This document shows, in pieces, positions 8,174 to 17,241 of a stretch of 64,000 bases of DNA. The DNA is from Streptomyces spongiicola (GTDB taxonomy: Bacteria; Actinomycetota; Actinomycetes; Streptomycetales; Streptomycetaceae). The notes below the pieces were generated by a model, which saw only the letters and a list, made by a program, of their open reading frames with translations, did not search any database and was not told the origin of the DNA. Position 1 is the stretch's first letter. Each line of letters begins with the position of its first letter. Both the position numbers and the translations under genes were made by a program. The DNA lies in contig NZ_CP029254.1 of the NCBI RefSeq assembly GCF_003122365.1, positions 2,367,001 to 2,431,000 of the forward strand, written 5' to 3'.

Positions 8174-8842
8174 ATGCCCACATCAATAGATGGCAGCAGA
8201 GGTGCGGTGAAAGTCGTCGCGGCCGCCGTGGTGGCCCTACTCGCCCTGGGAGCCTGCGAGTCGGGATCCCGTACCGGCGACCCGAAGGCCGAGGGGGACG
8301 GCGGCGCCGCGGTCGTGGCCCCGGGGAAGCCGGGCGAACCGGCCAGAACGCTCTCGCCCGAGCAGGCCGCGCGGGAACTGCCGGACGACAGCCCGAACGC
8401 GGCGGACGTCATGTACGTCCAGATGATGATCGTCCATCATCGGCAGGCGTTGGAGATGACGGCACTCGTCCCCGACCGGGCCGCGGGCACCGCGGTGAAA
8501 CGCCTCGCCGAGCGCATCAGGGCCGCGCAGCAGCCGGAGATCGGGGCGATGCTCGGCTGGCTGAAGAGGCACGGCAAGGAGGAAACGACGGGCGGTCACG
8601 CGGCCCATGACCACGGCGCGATGCCCGGCATGGCGACGGGCGAGCAGCTGGCGCGGCTGCGCGCCGCCGAGGGCGCGGCCTTCGACGAGCTGTTCCTCAA
8701 GCTGATGATCACTCATCACCAGGGCGCGCTGACGATGGGGGCCGCCGTGCTGTCCGAGGGGAACAACGTCCAGGCGGGCGAGATGGCCAATGACGTGATC
8801 GCCCAGCAGACGGCCGAGATCAGCCGTATGCGCGCCATGTGA
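8174..8842 (+). CDS. DUF305 lipoprotein (metal-binding, copper-related family)
   Basis: A 222-residue lipoprotein. A hydrophobic leader ends in the lipobox LGAC (Cys28), followed by a flexible linker. The two-fold DUF305 ferritin-like domain is marked by MMIVHHRQALEM and, about 90 residues later, LMITHHQGALTM, whose paired histidines are the presumed metal ligands. A His-rich stretch (GGHAAHDHGAMPGM) lies between the halves. DUF305 proteins are often linked to copper handling; that role is inferred from the family only. It lies 61 nt upstream of the FprA-like reductase. Confidence 0.85.
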   Translation: MPTSIDGSRGAVKVVAAAVVALLALGACESGSRTGDPKAEGDGGAAVVAPGKPGEPARTLSPEQAARELPDDSPNAADVMYVQMMIVHHRQALEMTALVPDRAAGTAVKRLAERIRAAQQPEIGAMLGWLKRHGKEETTGGHAAHDHGAMPGMATGEQLARLRAAEGAAFDELFLKLMITHHQGALTMGAAVLSEGNNVQAGEMANDVIAQQTAEISRMRAM

Positions 8843-8903
8843 GGCTTACCGGGCGGCCGCCCCGGTGCCATGCTGGAAAGCACCCTGCGGAAGGAGCGCA
8901 GCC

Positions 8904-10280
8904 GTGCTTCGAGTCGCCGTCGTCGGATCCGGGCCGAGCGGGGTGTACACCGCTCAGGCCCTCGTCCAGCAGTCCCTCGTACCGGATGTCCGCGTGGACG
9001 TCCTGGACCGGCTCCCGTGCCCCTACGGGCTGGTGCGGTACGGGGTCGCGCCCGACCACGAGAAGATCAAGTCCCTGCAGAACACCCTTCGGGCGGTCCT
9101 GGAGGACGACCGGATCGGCTTCGCCGGCAATGTCGAGGTGGGCGCGACCGGCCTCGCGCCGGAGCGCCTGCTGCGGCTCTACCACGCGGTCGTCTACTGC
9201 GTCGGGGCCGCGAAGGACCGCAGGATGGGGATTCCCGGGGAGGACCTGCGGGGGAGCTGCTCGGCGACCGACTTCGTTTCCTGGTACAGCGCCCACCCGG
9301 ACGCCGCGGGCGGCGCGTTCGCCCTCGGCGCCAGGTCGGCGGTGGTCGTCGGGGTGGGCAACGTAGCCGTCGACGTCACCCGGATCCTGGCGCGGGGCGC
9401 CGCCGAGCTGCGGCCGACCGACGTACCGCACGACGCGCTGGGCGCCCTGGCCGGCAGCCGGGTGCGCGAGGTGCACATGGTGGGCAGACGCGGCCCGTCC
9501 CAGGCGAAGTTCACCACCAAGGAGCTGCGCGAGCTGGGCTCGCTGCCGGACGCATCCGTCCACGTCGAACCGGCCGACCTCGCCCTGGACCCGGGGTACG
9601 CCGACGCGTCGGGGCTGCCGGCGGTCAACCGTCGCAACCTCGACGTGGTGCGCGGCTGGGCGGCGGCCGGAGAGGACGCCACGGGGGTGCGGGCGCGGAG
9701 CATCCGGCTGCGCTTCTTCCTGCGCCCGGCGGAGCTGCTCGGTGAGGACGGGCGGGTCGCCGCGGTGCGCTTCGAGCGGACGGTACCGGACGGCTCCGGC
9801 GGGCTGCGCGGCACGGGCACGTACGAGGAGATCGAGGCCCAGCTGGTGCTGCGGGCGGTCGGCTACCGCGGTGTGCCCCTGGAGGGGCTGCCGTTCGACG
9901 CCGCGCGGGGCACGGTGCCGCACCGGGCCGGCCGGGTGCTGCGGGACGGCAGGCCGTCCGCCGGCGAGTACGTCGCGGGCTGGATCAAGCGCGGCCCCAC
10001 CGGGGTGATCGGCACCAACAGGCCCTGCGCCAAGGAGACGGCGGCCTCGGTCCTCGAGGACGCGCCCGCCCTGTCGGCGCGACCGCTGCCGGACGAACCG
10101 CTCGATGTGCTCAGGGACTGGGGACAGCGCCCCGTGGAGTGGCCGGGCTGGCTGTCGATCGAGGCGGCCGAGTGCGCGCTGGGCCGGTCGCTGGGGCGCC
10201 GATCGGTGAAGATCGCCGACTGGGAGGGGCTGCTGCGCGCGGCCGGCGTCGACATGGCTCCGCAACTGCCCGCGGCGTAG
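8904..10280 (+). CDS. FprA-type NADPH:ferredoxin (adrenodoxin-like) reductase
   Basis: A 458-residue flavoprotein of the adrenodoxin reductase family, which moves electrons from NADPH to ferredoxin for P450s and other oxygenases. The FAD-binding GSGPSG starts at residue 8, followed by family markers PYGLVRYGVAPDHEKIK and GVGNVAVDVTRIL (NADPH-binding Rossmann), the 2'-phosphate loop VGRRGPSQAKFT, and the C-terminal AGWIKRGPTGVIGTNR. The GTG at 8904 is chosen because AAGGAG lies about 8 nt upstream. No ferredoxin or P450 gene is nearby, so the partner is encoded elsewhere. Confidence 0.92.
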   Translation: MLRVAVVGSGPSGVYTAQALVQQSLVPDVRVDVLDRLPCPYGLVRYGVAPDHEKIKSLQNTLRAVLEDDRIGFAGNVEVGATGLAPERLLRLYHAVVYCVGAAKDRRMGIPGEDLRGSCSATDFVSWYSAHPDAAGGAFALGARSAVVVGVGNVAVDVTRILARGAAELRPTDVPHDALGALAGSRVREVHMVGRRGPSQAKFTTKELRELGSLPDASVHVEPADLALDPGYADASGLPAVNRRNLDVVRGWAAAGEDATGVRARSIRLRFFLRPAELLGEDGRVAAVRFERTVPDGSGGLRGTGTYEEIEAQLVLRAVGYRGVPLEGLPFDAARGTVPHRAGRVLRDGRPSAGEYVAGWIKRGPTGVIGTNRPCAKETAASVLEDAPALSARPLPDEPLDVLRDWGQRPVEWPGWLSIEAAECALGRSLGRRSVKIADWEGLLRAAGVDMAPQLPAA

Positions 10281-10329
10281 CGTCCGCCGGCGCGGCGCCC
10301 CGTGACCGGGCGGGCGCGGGGAGGCGGGG

Positions 10330-10680
10330 TCAGCCGGTGCCGCGGCGGGCCGCCTCGCCGGCGGCGGCGGTCAGGACGCTGTCGAGGAGGCCGGGGAACA
10401 GCGCGTCCAGATCGCCGCGTCGCACCCCGTTCATCTTCGCCGTACCGCGGTAGGCCTGCCGGATCACCCCGCTCTCCCGCAGCACCCGGAAGTGGTGCGT
10501 CGAGGTGGACTTGGTCACGGGCAGATCGAAGTACGAGCAGGACAGCTCGGTCCCGGCGGCCGCCAGTTCGGTCACCACCCGCAGCCGCACCGGGTCGGAG
10601 AGCGCGTGCAGCACGTCCTCGAGCCGGATCTCGTCACGTGCGGGGTGGGCGAGTTCGCGGGGGCTTGCGGCGGTGGTCAC
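10330..10680 (-). CDS. ArsR-family winged-helix transcriptional regulator
   Basis: A 116-residue regulator with an ArsR-type winged helix: VLHALSDPVRLRVVTELA, then FDLPVTKSTSTHHFRVLRES as the recognition helix, and YRGTAKMNGVRRGDLD as the wing. There are too few clustered cysteines for a classical As/Cd sensor, so this resembles the non-metal ArsR group common in Streptomyces. GTG at 10680 is preceded by GGAG 8-11 nt upstream. Its targets are unknown. Confidence 0.85.
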   Translation of the reverse strand: MTTAASPRELAHPARDEIRLEDVLHALSDPVRLRVVTELAAAGTELSCSYFDLPVTKSTSTHHFRVLRESGVIRQAYRGTAKMNGVRRGDLDALFPGLLDSVLTAAAGEAARRGTG

Positions 10681-10726
10681 GAAGGCTCCACTTCGGCTGG
10701 GGCCTCCATGGTACGAAGACCGCCGC

Positions 10727-10803
10727 AGCCGCAGGGAGGCCGCTCTCCGGCCACGATACCGGCGTGGTCCTGGTGCAAGACCGCCGCAGCCGCAGGGAGG
10801 CCG
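10727..10803. repeat. 26-bp direct repeat, two copies 50 bp apart
   Basis: AAGACCGCCGCAGCCGCAGG plus GAGGCCG occurs at about 10727-10753 and again at about 10777-10803. Both lie upstream of the ArsR start (10680, minus) and downstream of the ohr stop. Two identical copies at five helical turns could be paired regulator sites or a simple duplication. Confidence 0.6.
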
Positions 10804-10947
10804 CCGTGGCCGACGGGCCCGCACGGGTCCTGGGCGGCCCCGCGCGAGGGCCCGCCGGCGACGGGCCGGCGTCGCCCGGCCGCAGCGCACCGGGCGGGAC
10901 CGGGACCGGAGGCCACCGCCGGGAACGCCGGGCACCGCCGGGCCGGG

Positions 10948-11361
10948 CTACTCGACGACCAGCTCGACGGGGATGTTGCCGCGGGTGGCACGGGAGTACG
11001 GGCAGACCTGGTGCGCCTGCTCCACCAGCCGCTCGCCGGTGCCGCCCTCGAGCGACGCGGGCAGCTCGACCCGCAGGACCACGGCGAGCCCGAACCCGCC
11101 GTCCTCGTCCTTGCCGATGCCCACCTCGGCGGTCACCGAGATCTCCCCGGTGTCGACCTTCGCCTGGCGGCCGACGAGGCCGAGCGCGCTCGCGAAGCAG
11201 GCCGCGTACCCGGCCGCGAAGAGCTGCTCCGGGTTGGTGCCCTCGCCGCTGCCGCCCAGGGCGGTGGGGGCGGCGAGCGGCAGGTCGAGTCGGCCGTCGG
11301 AGCTGACGGCGCGCCCGTCGCGGCCGTTCGCGGTGGCGGCGGCGGTGTACAGCGCGTTCAT
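10948..11361 (-). CDS. ohr: Organic hydroperoxide resistance protein Ohr (OsmC/Ohr family)
   Basis: A 137-residue thiol peroxidase that reduces organic hydroperoxides to alcohols. The two redox cysteines are present: Cys55 in AAGYAACFASAL and Cys120 in HQVCPYSRATRGN. The Ohr N-terminus (LYTAAATANGRDGRAVSSDG) and the GGSGEGTNPEQLFAAG motif are typical. It is divergent from a MarR-family gene with a conserved cysteine, the standard ohr-ohrR arrangement, and an OhrR-type operator lies between them. Confidence 0.95.
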   Translation of the reverse strand: MNALYTAAATANGRDGRAVSSDGRLDLPLAAPTALGGSGEGTNPEQLFAAGYAACFASALGLVGRQAKVDTGEISVTAEVGIGKDEDGGFGLAVVLRVELPASLEGGTGERLVEQAHQVCPYSRATRGNIPVELVVE

Positions 11362-11426
11362 GGAGAACCATCCCTTGGTCGTGGGCCGGGCCCGCGCGGC
11401 GGGCCGTACGAGTCAACTAGAGCACA

Positions 11427-11452
11427 CAATTCAATTGCGCACAACTCAATTG
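11427..11452. promoter_or_regulatory. OhrR-type operator, two CAAYTCAATTG boxes
   Basis: CAATTCAATTG (11427-11437) and CAACTCAATTG (11442-11452) are near-identical A/T-rich boxes in otherwise GC-rich DNA, placed between divergent ohr and ohrR. Known OhrR operators are AATT-containing inverted repeats, so binding by the adjacent regulator is strongly suggested. The second box starts 15 bp after the first. Confidence 0.75.
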
Positions 11453-11476
11453 CCTGGAGGGCGGTACCCTGACCCC

Positions 11477-11977
11477 ATGGAGACGACACCGGACGCCGCG
11501 GCGGACGAGGCCCTCCGCCTCGACCGCCAGATCTGCTTCTCGCTGCACGCGGCCTCGCGGGCCTTCAACGGCCTGTACCGGACGGCCCTGAAGGACCTCG
11601 GCCTCACCTACCCCCAGTACCTGGCGATGCTGGTGCTCTGGGAGCACGGCGAGCTGCCGGTGAAGACGATCGGCACCCGCCTCCGGCTGGACTCCGGCAC
11701 CCTGTCGCCACTGCTCAAGCGACTGGAGGCGGTCGGCCTCGTGGAGCGCCGGCGCAGCACCGAGGACGAGCGCTCGGTCACCGTGCGCCCGACGGCCGAG
11801 GGCGCCGCCCTGCGGGAGCGGGCGCGCCTCGTACCGCGCAGGATCGCCGCGGCCACCGGGCTCTCCCTGGAGGGGATCGGCGACCTCCAGGAGCGCCTGT
11901 CCGCACTGACCGCCAAGCTCGACGGCGCCGACCTGGGCCCCGGAGGGCTCGACGGCTGCGCGGGACCCGCCGGCTGA
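11477..11977 (+). CDS. ohrR: MarR-family organic peroxide sensor OhrR
   Basis: A 166-residue MarR repressor. Cys20 in LDRQICFSLHAASRAF is at the position of the peroxide-sensing cysteine of OhrR. The winged helix is clear: LPVKTIGTRLRLDSGTLSPL as recognition helix, then RRRSTEDERSVTVRPTAEG as the wing. Oxidation of Cys20 would release it from the operator at 11427-11452 and derepress ohr. The GGAGG at 11457-11461 is 15 nt from this ATG, farther than usual. Confidence 0.9.
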   Translation: METTPDAAADEALRLDRQICFSLHAASRAFNGLYRTALKDLGLTYPQYLAMLVLWEHGELPVKTIGTRLRLDSGTLSPLLKRLEAVGLVERRRSTEDERSVTVRPTAEGAALRERARLVPRRIAAATGLSLEGIGDLQERLSALTAKLDGADLGPGGLDGCAGPAG

Positions 11978-11990
11978 CCCGGCCGGCCCG

Positions 11991-12057
11991 GGCACCGGCA
12001 CCGGCACCGGCACCACGCACCGCGCACCGCGCACCGCGCACCGCGCACCGCGCACCG
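11991..12057. repeat. Two adjacent microsatellites: (GGCACC)x4 and (CGCACCG)x6
   Basis: Four perfect GGCACC units (11991-12014) and six perfect 7-bp CGCACCG units (12016-12057) follow the ohrR stop. The span is non-coding and probably slippage-prone. It directly precedes the promoter region of the flavin oxidoreductase. Confidence 0.9.
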
Positions 12058-12088
12058 GAGACGGTCCACCACCCGGCCGGCATCATAG

Positions 12089-12128
12089 TTTGACAGTCGC
12101 CGTACTACGAGGGTTATCGTACGAGGGT
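12089..12128 (+). promoter_or_regulatory. Putative promoter with TACGAGGGT direct repeats
   Basis: A consensus -35 TTGACA (12089-12094) is followed by TATCGT at 12115-12120, though the spacer is long (20 nt). TACGAGGGT occurs twice, at 12106-12114 and 12120-12128, in the spacer and just past the -10. This fits a regulated promoter for the gene at 12159. The regulator is unknown. Confidence 0.45.
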
Positions 12129-12158
12129 CTTCTCCGACCCGCCGTGAATGGAGCCCCC

Positions 12159-13238
12159 GTGAGCGCACTGTTCGAGCCGTACACACTGAGGTCCGTGAGG
12201 ATCCCGAACCGCGTGTGGATGGCCCCGATGTGCCAGTACAGCGCCGAGGCCACCGGGCCGGACGCGGGCGTCCCCACCGACTGGCACTTCGCCCACTACG
12301 CCGCGCGCGCCGCCGGCGGCACCGGGCTGATCCTGGTCGAGGCGACCTCGGTCGTCCCCGAGGGCCGGATCAGCCCGCACGACCTCGGCATCTGGAACGA
12401 CACCCAGGCCGCCGCCTTCCGCAGGATCACCCGCTTCCTCAAGGACCAGGGCACCGTCCCGGGCATCCAGATTGCCCACGCGGGCCGCAAGGCCAGCACG
12501 GACCGGCCCTGGACGGGCGGCGCTCCGGTGGGCACCGACGCCCTCGGCTGGCAGCCGGTCGCACCCAGCCCGGTCCCGTTCGACGAGGGGCACCCGGTGC
12601 CCGACGAGCTGACCGCCGATCAGATCGCCGAGTTGCCCGGCCGGTTCGCCGAGGCCGCACGGCGGGCGCTGGAAGCGGGCTTCGAGGTCGTGGAGGTGCA
12701 CGGCGCACACGGCTACCTGATCGGCGAGTTCCTCTCCCCGCACAGCAACCGCCGCACCGACGCCTACGGCGGCTCGTTCGGGAACCGCACCCGGTTCGCG
12801 CTCGAGGTCGTCGACGCCGTACGGGCGGTGTGGCCGCAGGAGCTTCCGCTGTTCTTCCGGATCTCCGCCACCGACTGGCTCGAGGAGAACGGCTGGACCG
12901 CCGACGACACCGTCCGCTTCGCGGCCCTGCTGCGGGACCACGGCGTGGACCTCCTCGACGTCTCCTCCGGCGGCAACGCGCCGCGGGTGCGCATCCCGGC
13001 GGGCCCGGGATACCAGGTGCCGTTCGCCGCCCGGGTCAGGAACGAGACGGAGCTGCCGGTGGCCGCCGTGGGCCTGATCACCGACCCGGCGCAGGCCGAG
13101 AAGGTCCTCGCGAACGGCGAGGCCGACGCCGTGCTCCTCGGCCGGGAACTGCTGCGCAGCCCCTCGTGGGCCCGCAGCGCCGCGCGGGAGCTCGGCGGGG
13201 CGGTCCGGACCCCCGAGCAGTACCACCGCTCGGTCTGA
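12159..13238 (+). CDS. Old Yellow Enzyme family NADH:flavin oxidoreductase (YqjM-like)
   Basis: A 359-residue FMN enzyme that reduces activated C=C bonds of enones with NAD(P)H. Signatures: RIPNRVWMAPMCQYSA near the start (with the Cys typical of the YqjM class), IQIAHAGRKAS, VHGAHGYLIGEFLSPHSNRR (substrate-binding HGAH and Tyr) and VGLITDPAQAE, GEADAVLLGRELLRSP for the FMN phosphate site. GTG 12159 follows AATGGAG. The nearby peroxide-stress genes suggest electrophile or oxidative-stress defence, which is inference. Confidence 0.92.
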   Translation: MSALFEPYTLRSVRIPNRVWMAPMCQYSAEATGPDAGVPTDWHFAHYAARAAGGTGLILVEATSVVPEGRISPHDLGIWNDTQAAAFRRITRFLKDQGTVPGIQIAHAGRKASTDRPWTGGAPVGTDALGWQPVAPSPVPFDEGHPVPDELTADQIAELPGRFAEAARRALEAGFEVVEVHGAHGYLIGEFLSPHSNRRTDAYGGSFGNRTRFALEVVDAVRAVWPQELPLFFRISATDWLEENGWTADDTVRFAALLRDHGVDLLDVSSGGNAPRVRIPAGPGYQVPFAARVRNETELPVAAVGLITDPAQAEKVLANGEADAVLLGRELLRSPSWARSAARELGGAVRTPEQYHRSV

Positions 13239-13415
13239 GCCGGTACCCCGGAGCGCGGCCGGACCGGGCACGTTGCGCTCCGGAGCGGCAGGCAGCGCTC
13301 CGGAGCCGGGCACGGCCGGTCCCACCTGCGGACACGCCCACTCCGGGGGCCGCTGTCAGTGGGTGGGTGCAGACTGGCCCCTGTCCGCGACAACGGCGTC
13401 CTGGAGGTGTCGTCG

Positions 13416-14504
13416 ATGACCGACGTTCTGCTGGCGGTAGGCACGCGCAAGGGGCTCTTCCTGGGGCGCCGGAGAGACGGCCGGTGGGAGTGGGACGGCC
13501 CCCACTTCAACGCCCAGGCCGTGTACTCCGTCGGGATCGACACACGCCGCGGCGCCGTGCCGCGGCTGCTGGCCGGCGGGGACAGCGCACACTGGGGCCC
13601 CTCGGTGTTCCACTCCGACGACCTCGGAGCGACCTGGGTGGAACCGGCCGTGCCCGCGGTGAGGTTCCCCAAGGACACCGGGGTCTCCCTGGAGCGGGTC
13701 TGGCAGCTCCATCCGGCCGGTCCCGCGGCCCCCGGCGTGGTCTACGCGGGGACGGAGCCCGCGGCGCTGTTCCGCTCGGAGGACGCCGGGGAGACGTTCG
13801 AACTCGTCCGGCCGCTGTGGGATCACCACACCCGCCCGAAGTGGATGCCGGGCGGCGGCGGGGAGGCCGTGCACACCGTGGTCACCGACCACCGCGACCC
13901 CCGCCGGGTGACCGTGGCGGTCTCCGCGGCCGGGGTCTTCCGCAGCCTGGACGGCGGAGCCGCCTGGAGCCCGTCGAACGACGGGGTCTCGGCCGTCTTC
14001 CTGCCCGACCCGAACCCGGAGTTCGGCCAGTGCGTACACAAGATCGCCCAGGACGCCGGCGATCCCGACCGGCTCTACCTCCAGAACCACTGGGGGGTGT
14101 ACCGGAGCGACGACGGGGGCGCCACGTGGACGGACGTCGGTGCGGGGCTGCCATCCGATTTCGGCTTCGCCGTCGTCGCCCATCCGCACCGCCCCGGCGT
14201 CGCCTATGTCTTCCCGATCAACGCCGACGCCGACCGGGTGCCCGCAGGGCGGCGCTGCCGGGTGTACCGGACGGCCGACGCGGGGGCGACATGGGAGCCG
14301 CTGTCGCGAGGGCTGCCCGAGGGGGACCACTACGGCACCGTGCTGCGGGACGCCATGTGCACCGACGGCGCCGACCCCGCCGGGATCTACTTCGGCAACC
14401 GGAACGGCGAGCTCTACGCGAGCGCGGACGACGGCGACAGCTGGCAGCGGCTGGCCTCCCACCTGCCGGACGTGCTCTGCGTCCGGGCCGCGGCGGTCGG
14501 TTGA
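13416..14504 (+). CDS. BNR/Asp-box repeat beta-propeller (exo-sialidase-like) protein
   Basis: A 362-residue protein built from Asp-box (SxDxGxTW) repeats: [45 protein letters not shown] and ASADDGDSW. They make a sialidase- or VPS10-like propeller. No signal peptide is seen and the start [13 protein letters not shown] enters the first blade directly. Annotations of this family as sialidases are unreliable; I see no catalytic Arg triad I can name. GGAGG lies 10 nt upstream of the ATG. Confidence 0.8.
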   Translation: MTDVLLAVGTRKGLFLGRRRDGRWEWDGPHFNAQAVYSVGIDTRRGAVPRLLAGGDSAHWGPSVFHSDDLGATWVEPAVPAVRFPKDTGVSLERVWQLHPAGPAAPGVVYAGTEPAALFRSEDAGETFELVRPLWDHHTRPKWMPGGGGEAVHTVVTDHRDPRRVTVAVSAAGVFRSLDGGAAWSPSNDGVSAVFLPDPNPEFGQCVHKIAQDAGDPDRLYLQNHWGVYRSDDGGATWTDVGAGLPSDFGFAVVAHPHRPGVAYVFPINADADRVPAGRRCRVYRTADAGATWEPLSRGLPEGDHYGTVLRDAMCTDGADPAGIYFGNRNGELYASADDGDSWQRLASHLPDVLCVRAAAVG

Positions 14505-14538
14505 GCAGGCACCCCACGCGGCCAGTAGAGTGACGCGC

Positions 14539-15216
14539 GTGGCAGCACGACCATTGAAGGACATCGTCGATTCGGGGTGGGCCGACGCCCTGGAACCCGT
14601 GGCCGGACGCATCGCCGCGATGGGCGACTTCCTCCGCGCGGAGGTCGCCGCGGGGCGGACCTACCTGCCGGCGGGCGCGCATGTGCTGCGCGCCTTCCAG
14701 CAGCCGTTCGAGGAGGTGCGCGTCCTGATCGTCGGTCAGGACCCCTATCCGACGCCGGGGCACGCCGTGGGGCTGAGCTTCTCGGTGGCCCCCGACGTGC
14801 GGCCGCTGCCGGGCAGCCTGGAGAACATCTTCCGGGAGATGCACACGGACCTCGGGCTGCCCCGGCCCTCGAACGGCGATCTGACGCCATGGACCCGGCA
14901 GGGAGTGCTGCTGCTCAACAGGGCGCTGACCACCGCGCCCCGCAAACCCGCCGCCCACCGCGGCAAGGGGTGGGAAGAGGTCACCGAACAGGCCATCCGC
15001 GCCCTCACCGCCCGCGGCACACCGCTCGTGTCCGTCCTGTGGGGGCGCGACGCGCGCAACCTGCGGCCGCTGCTCGGCGGCCTGCCGGCGATCGAGTCGG
15101 CGCACCCCTCCCCCATGTCGGCCGACCGGGGCTTCTTCGGCTCCCGGCCGTTCAGCAGGGCGAACGATCTGCTCGTCCGCCAGGGTGCGCAACCGGTGGA
15201 CTGGCGCCTCCCTTGA
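14539..15216 (+). CDS. ung: Uracil-DNA glycosylase, family 1
   Basis: A 225-residue enzyme that removes uracil from DNA in base excision repair. Motif [19 protein letters not shown] holds the catalytic Asp; LLLNRALTT is the uracil-recognition Asn motif and HPSPMS the catalytic His motif. Its length matches family 1. GTG 14539 gives the usual start VAARPL; a GTG nine bases earlier is possible. The next gene's TTG start overlaps this stop codon, so translation is probably coupled. Confidence 0.95.
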   Translation: MAARPLKDIVDSGWADALEPVAGRIAAMGDFLRAEVAAGRTYLPAGAHVLRAFQQPFEEVRVLIVGQDPYPTPGHAVGLSFSVAPDVRPLPGSLENIFREMHTDLGLPRPSNGDLTPWTRQGVLLLNRALTTAPRKPAAHRGKGWEEVTEQAIRALTARGTPLVSVLWGRDARNLRPLLGGLPAIESAHPSPMSADRGFFGSRPFSRANDLLVRQGAQPVDWRLP

Positions 15217-16226
15217 CCGGCGGCGGCGCGGGCGACTGGGTCCTGGGGGTCGACTCCGGGGGCTCCGGTCTGCGCGTGGCCCTCGCACCGGCCGCCGACC
15301 CGTCGTCCTCACTGGGCGCGGCGTCCGGGGAACCGGTCCGCACGGGCGGCTCCGGGGTCGAAGCCGCCCATCTGCTGGCGCAGTTGCTGCCGACGGCGCG
15401 GGAACTGCTGCGGCGGGCCGGCGTGGCGGCGCCGGTCGCCGCCGCGGTCGGTGCCGCGGGGATGGCGACCCTCGGGGACGAGTTGCGGGCCGTGCTGCCC
15501 GGGGCGCTGTCGCACGAACTGGGCGTGCGGCAGGTGGCTCTCGCCGCCGACGCGGTCACCGCGTACGCGGGCGCGCTCGGCCAGCATCCCGGCGCGGTCG
15601 TCGCCGCCGGCACGGGAATGATCGCGACCGGTACGGACCTGGCGAGCTGGCGCCGTGCCGACGGCTGGGGCCATCTCCTCGGGGACTGCGGGTCGGGCGC
15701 CTGGATCGGGCGGGCGGGGCTGGAAGCGGCACTTCGGGCCCACGACGGGCGCGCGCGGGGCTCCCCGGCACTGCTGGCGCGGCTGGAGGACGTCTTCGGG
15801 CCGGCCCCGGACCTCCCCGGGCTGCTCTATCCGCGAACCGACCGGCCCGCCGTGCTGGCCTCGTTCGCCCCCGAGGTCGCCCGCTGCGCCGACGACCCGG
15901 TCGCCGCGCGCATCCTCCACGACGCGGCGGAGCACATCGCCGACACGGCCGCCGCCGTCTGCCCGCCCGCCTCGGCCGGTGGCTGCCGCGTCGCCCTCAC
16001 CGGAGGGCTGTTCGCGATGGGCGATCCGCTCCTCGTACCGCTGCGCGACGCCCTCGCCCGGGAACTCCCGCACGCCAGGCCGGTGTCGGCGGCGGGGGAC
16101 CCGCTCGCCGGTTCGCTGACCGTCGCGGCCGCGCTCGCCGGCGGGACGCTGAGGCTGCCGCGGGATCCGCGACTGCTCGTACTCACAACCACCCTTACCA
16201 GCCAGACCGGTACAGGTGACCGTTAA
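15213..16226 (+). CDS. BadF/BadG-type ATPase, N-acetylglucosamine kinase-like
   Basis: A 337-residue ASKHA-fold kinase. Phosphate-1 loop: [15 protein letters not shown] at the N-terminus. [10 protein letters not shown] and [17 protein letters not shown] match eukaryotic-type GlcNAc kinases and BadF/BadG proteins, and [11 protein letters not shown] is the adenosine motif. It probably phosphorylates an amino sugar. The TTG at 15213 overlaps the ung stop (TTGA); earlier in-frame sequence is the shadow of ung. Confidence 0.82.
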   Translation: MTGGGAGDWVLGVDSGGSGLRVALAPAADPSSSLGAASGEPVRTGGSGVEAAHLLAQLLPTARELLRRAGVAAPVAAAVGAAGMATLGDELRAVLPGALSHELGVRQVALAADAVTAYAGALGQHPGAVVAAGTGMIATGTDLASWRRADGWGHLLGDCGSGAWIGRAGLEAALRAHDGRARGSPALLARLEDVFGPAPDLPGLLYPRTDRPAVLASFAPEVARCADDPVAARILHDAAEHIADTAAAVCPPASAGGCRVALTGGLFAMGDPLLVPLRDALARELPHARPVSAAGDPLAGSLTVAAALAGGTLRLPRDPRLLVLTTTLTSQTGTGDR

Positions 16227-16314
16227 CGAACTCATCGGGTAAACACGGACAGACGGCACTCGACCGCCCCCTCCCTGAGCAGGCACGACGACGAAACCAG
16301 TAGCATGCGGCGCC

Positions 16315-17241
16315 ATGAGCTCCCCCACTGGGCCCGCATCCGGCCTGCCCGTACGAATGCCGCGACCCCGCCAGCCCGGGCGGCACCGCCGCCCGGAGCC
16401 CGTGGTGGCACCCGAGGGCGCGCCGACCCTCGTCCTCGCCGTGCCCGGCACCCCCTCGTCCGCGATACGCGGGCTCGCGGAGGAGGTCGTCAGCATCGCC
16501 CGTTCCGAGCTGCCCGGCCTCGAGGCCGCCATCGGCTATGTCGACGGCGACGGCGGCGACGCCGAGTACCCCACGCTGGGGAGCGTGCTGACCGGTTCCG
16601 CCGCGCTGCGCGAGGAGCGCTACGAGCTGGCCAAGGCGGCCGGCCGCGAGGTCGCCGAACCCGAGGGCCCGGCCTCCGTCGTGGTGCCGCTGCTCGCGGG
16701 CCCGAACGGCGCCCTGATCCGCCGGATCCGCCAGGCCGTCCTGGACAGCCGGGCGACGGCGGAGCTGACCGACGTCCTCGGCCCGCACCCCCTCCTCGCG
16801 GAGGCCCTCCATGTGAGGCTGTCCGAGGCGGGCCTGGCCCGCGCGGACCGGGCCCGGCTCTTCACGGTCGCCACCGCCGCGGACGGCATCGTCCTGGCCA
16901 CGGTCGGCGGCGAGGAGGCGGTCCAGGCCGCCGGGATCACCGGGATGCTGCTGGCGGCCCGGCTCGCCGTCCCGGTCATGGCGGCCGCGCTGGACCAGGA
17001 CGGCTCCATCGCGGCGACGGCGGAGGAACTGCGCGCCTCCGGCTCCTCCCAGCTCGCGCTGGCCCCCTGTCTGGTCGGTCCGGAGCTGCCCGAGGGCCTG
17101 CTCGCGGCCGCCGCGGCGGAGGCGGGCTGCCCCGTCGCCGAACCGCTGGGCGCCTACCCCACGATCGGCAAGCTGGTGCTGTCGCAGTACACGACCACGC
17201 TGGGCATCTCGCCCCAGCCGCAGGGCGCCCAGTCGCGCTGA
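16315..17241 (+). CDS. CbiX/sirohydrochlorin chelatase-like protein without the metal-ligand histidines
   Basis: A 308-residue two-domain protein with the chelatase fold layout. The usual first-strand HGS motif reads LVLAVPGTPS, and the partner His region reads VVVPLLAGPNG, so the metal-ligand histidines are absent. The second half keeps SQLALAPCLVGPELPEG and PLGAYPTIGKLVLSQY. It may be a non-catalytic paralogue. A Pro/Arg-rich ~30-residue N-terminus precedes the fold. It is transcribed alone, after a 90-bp gap from the kinase gene. Confidence 0.72.
   Translation: MSSPTGPASGLPVRMPRPRQPGRHRRPEPVVAPEGAPTLVLAVPGTPSSAIRGLAEEVVSIARSELPGLEAAIGYVDGDGGDAEYPTLGSVLTGSAALREERYELAKAAGREVAEPEGPASVVVPLLAGPNGALIRRIRQAVLDSRATAELTDVLGPHPLLAEALHVRLSEAGLARADRARLFTVATAADGIVLATVGGEEAVQAAGITGMLLAARLAVPVMAAALDQDGSIAATAEELRASGSSQLALAPCLVGPELPEGLLAAAAAEAGCPVAEPLGAYPTIGKLVLSQYTTTLGISPQPQGAQSR

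Noticed and set aside
14140..14538. Longer N-terminus for uracil-DNA glycosylase.
   Set aside because: This part overlaps the BNR-repeat gene in another frame and would double the family length without added motifs.
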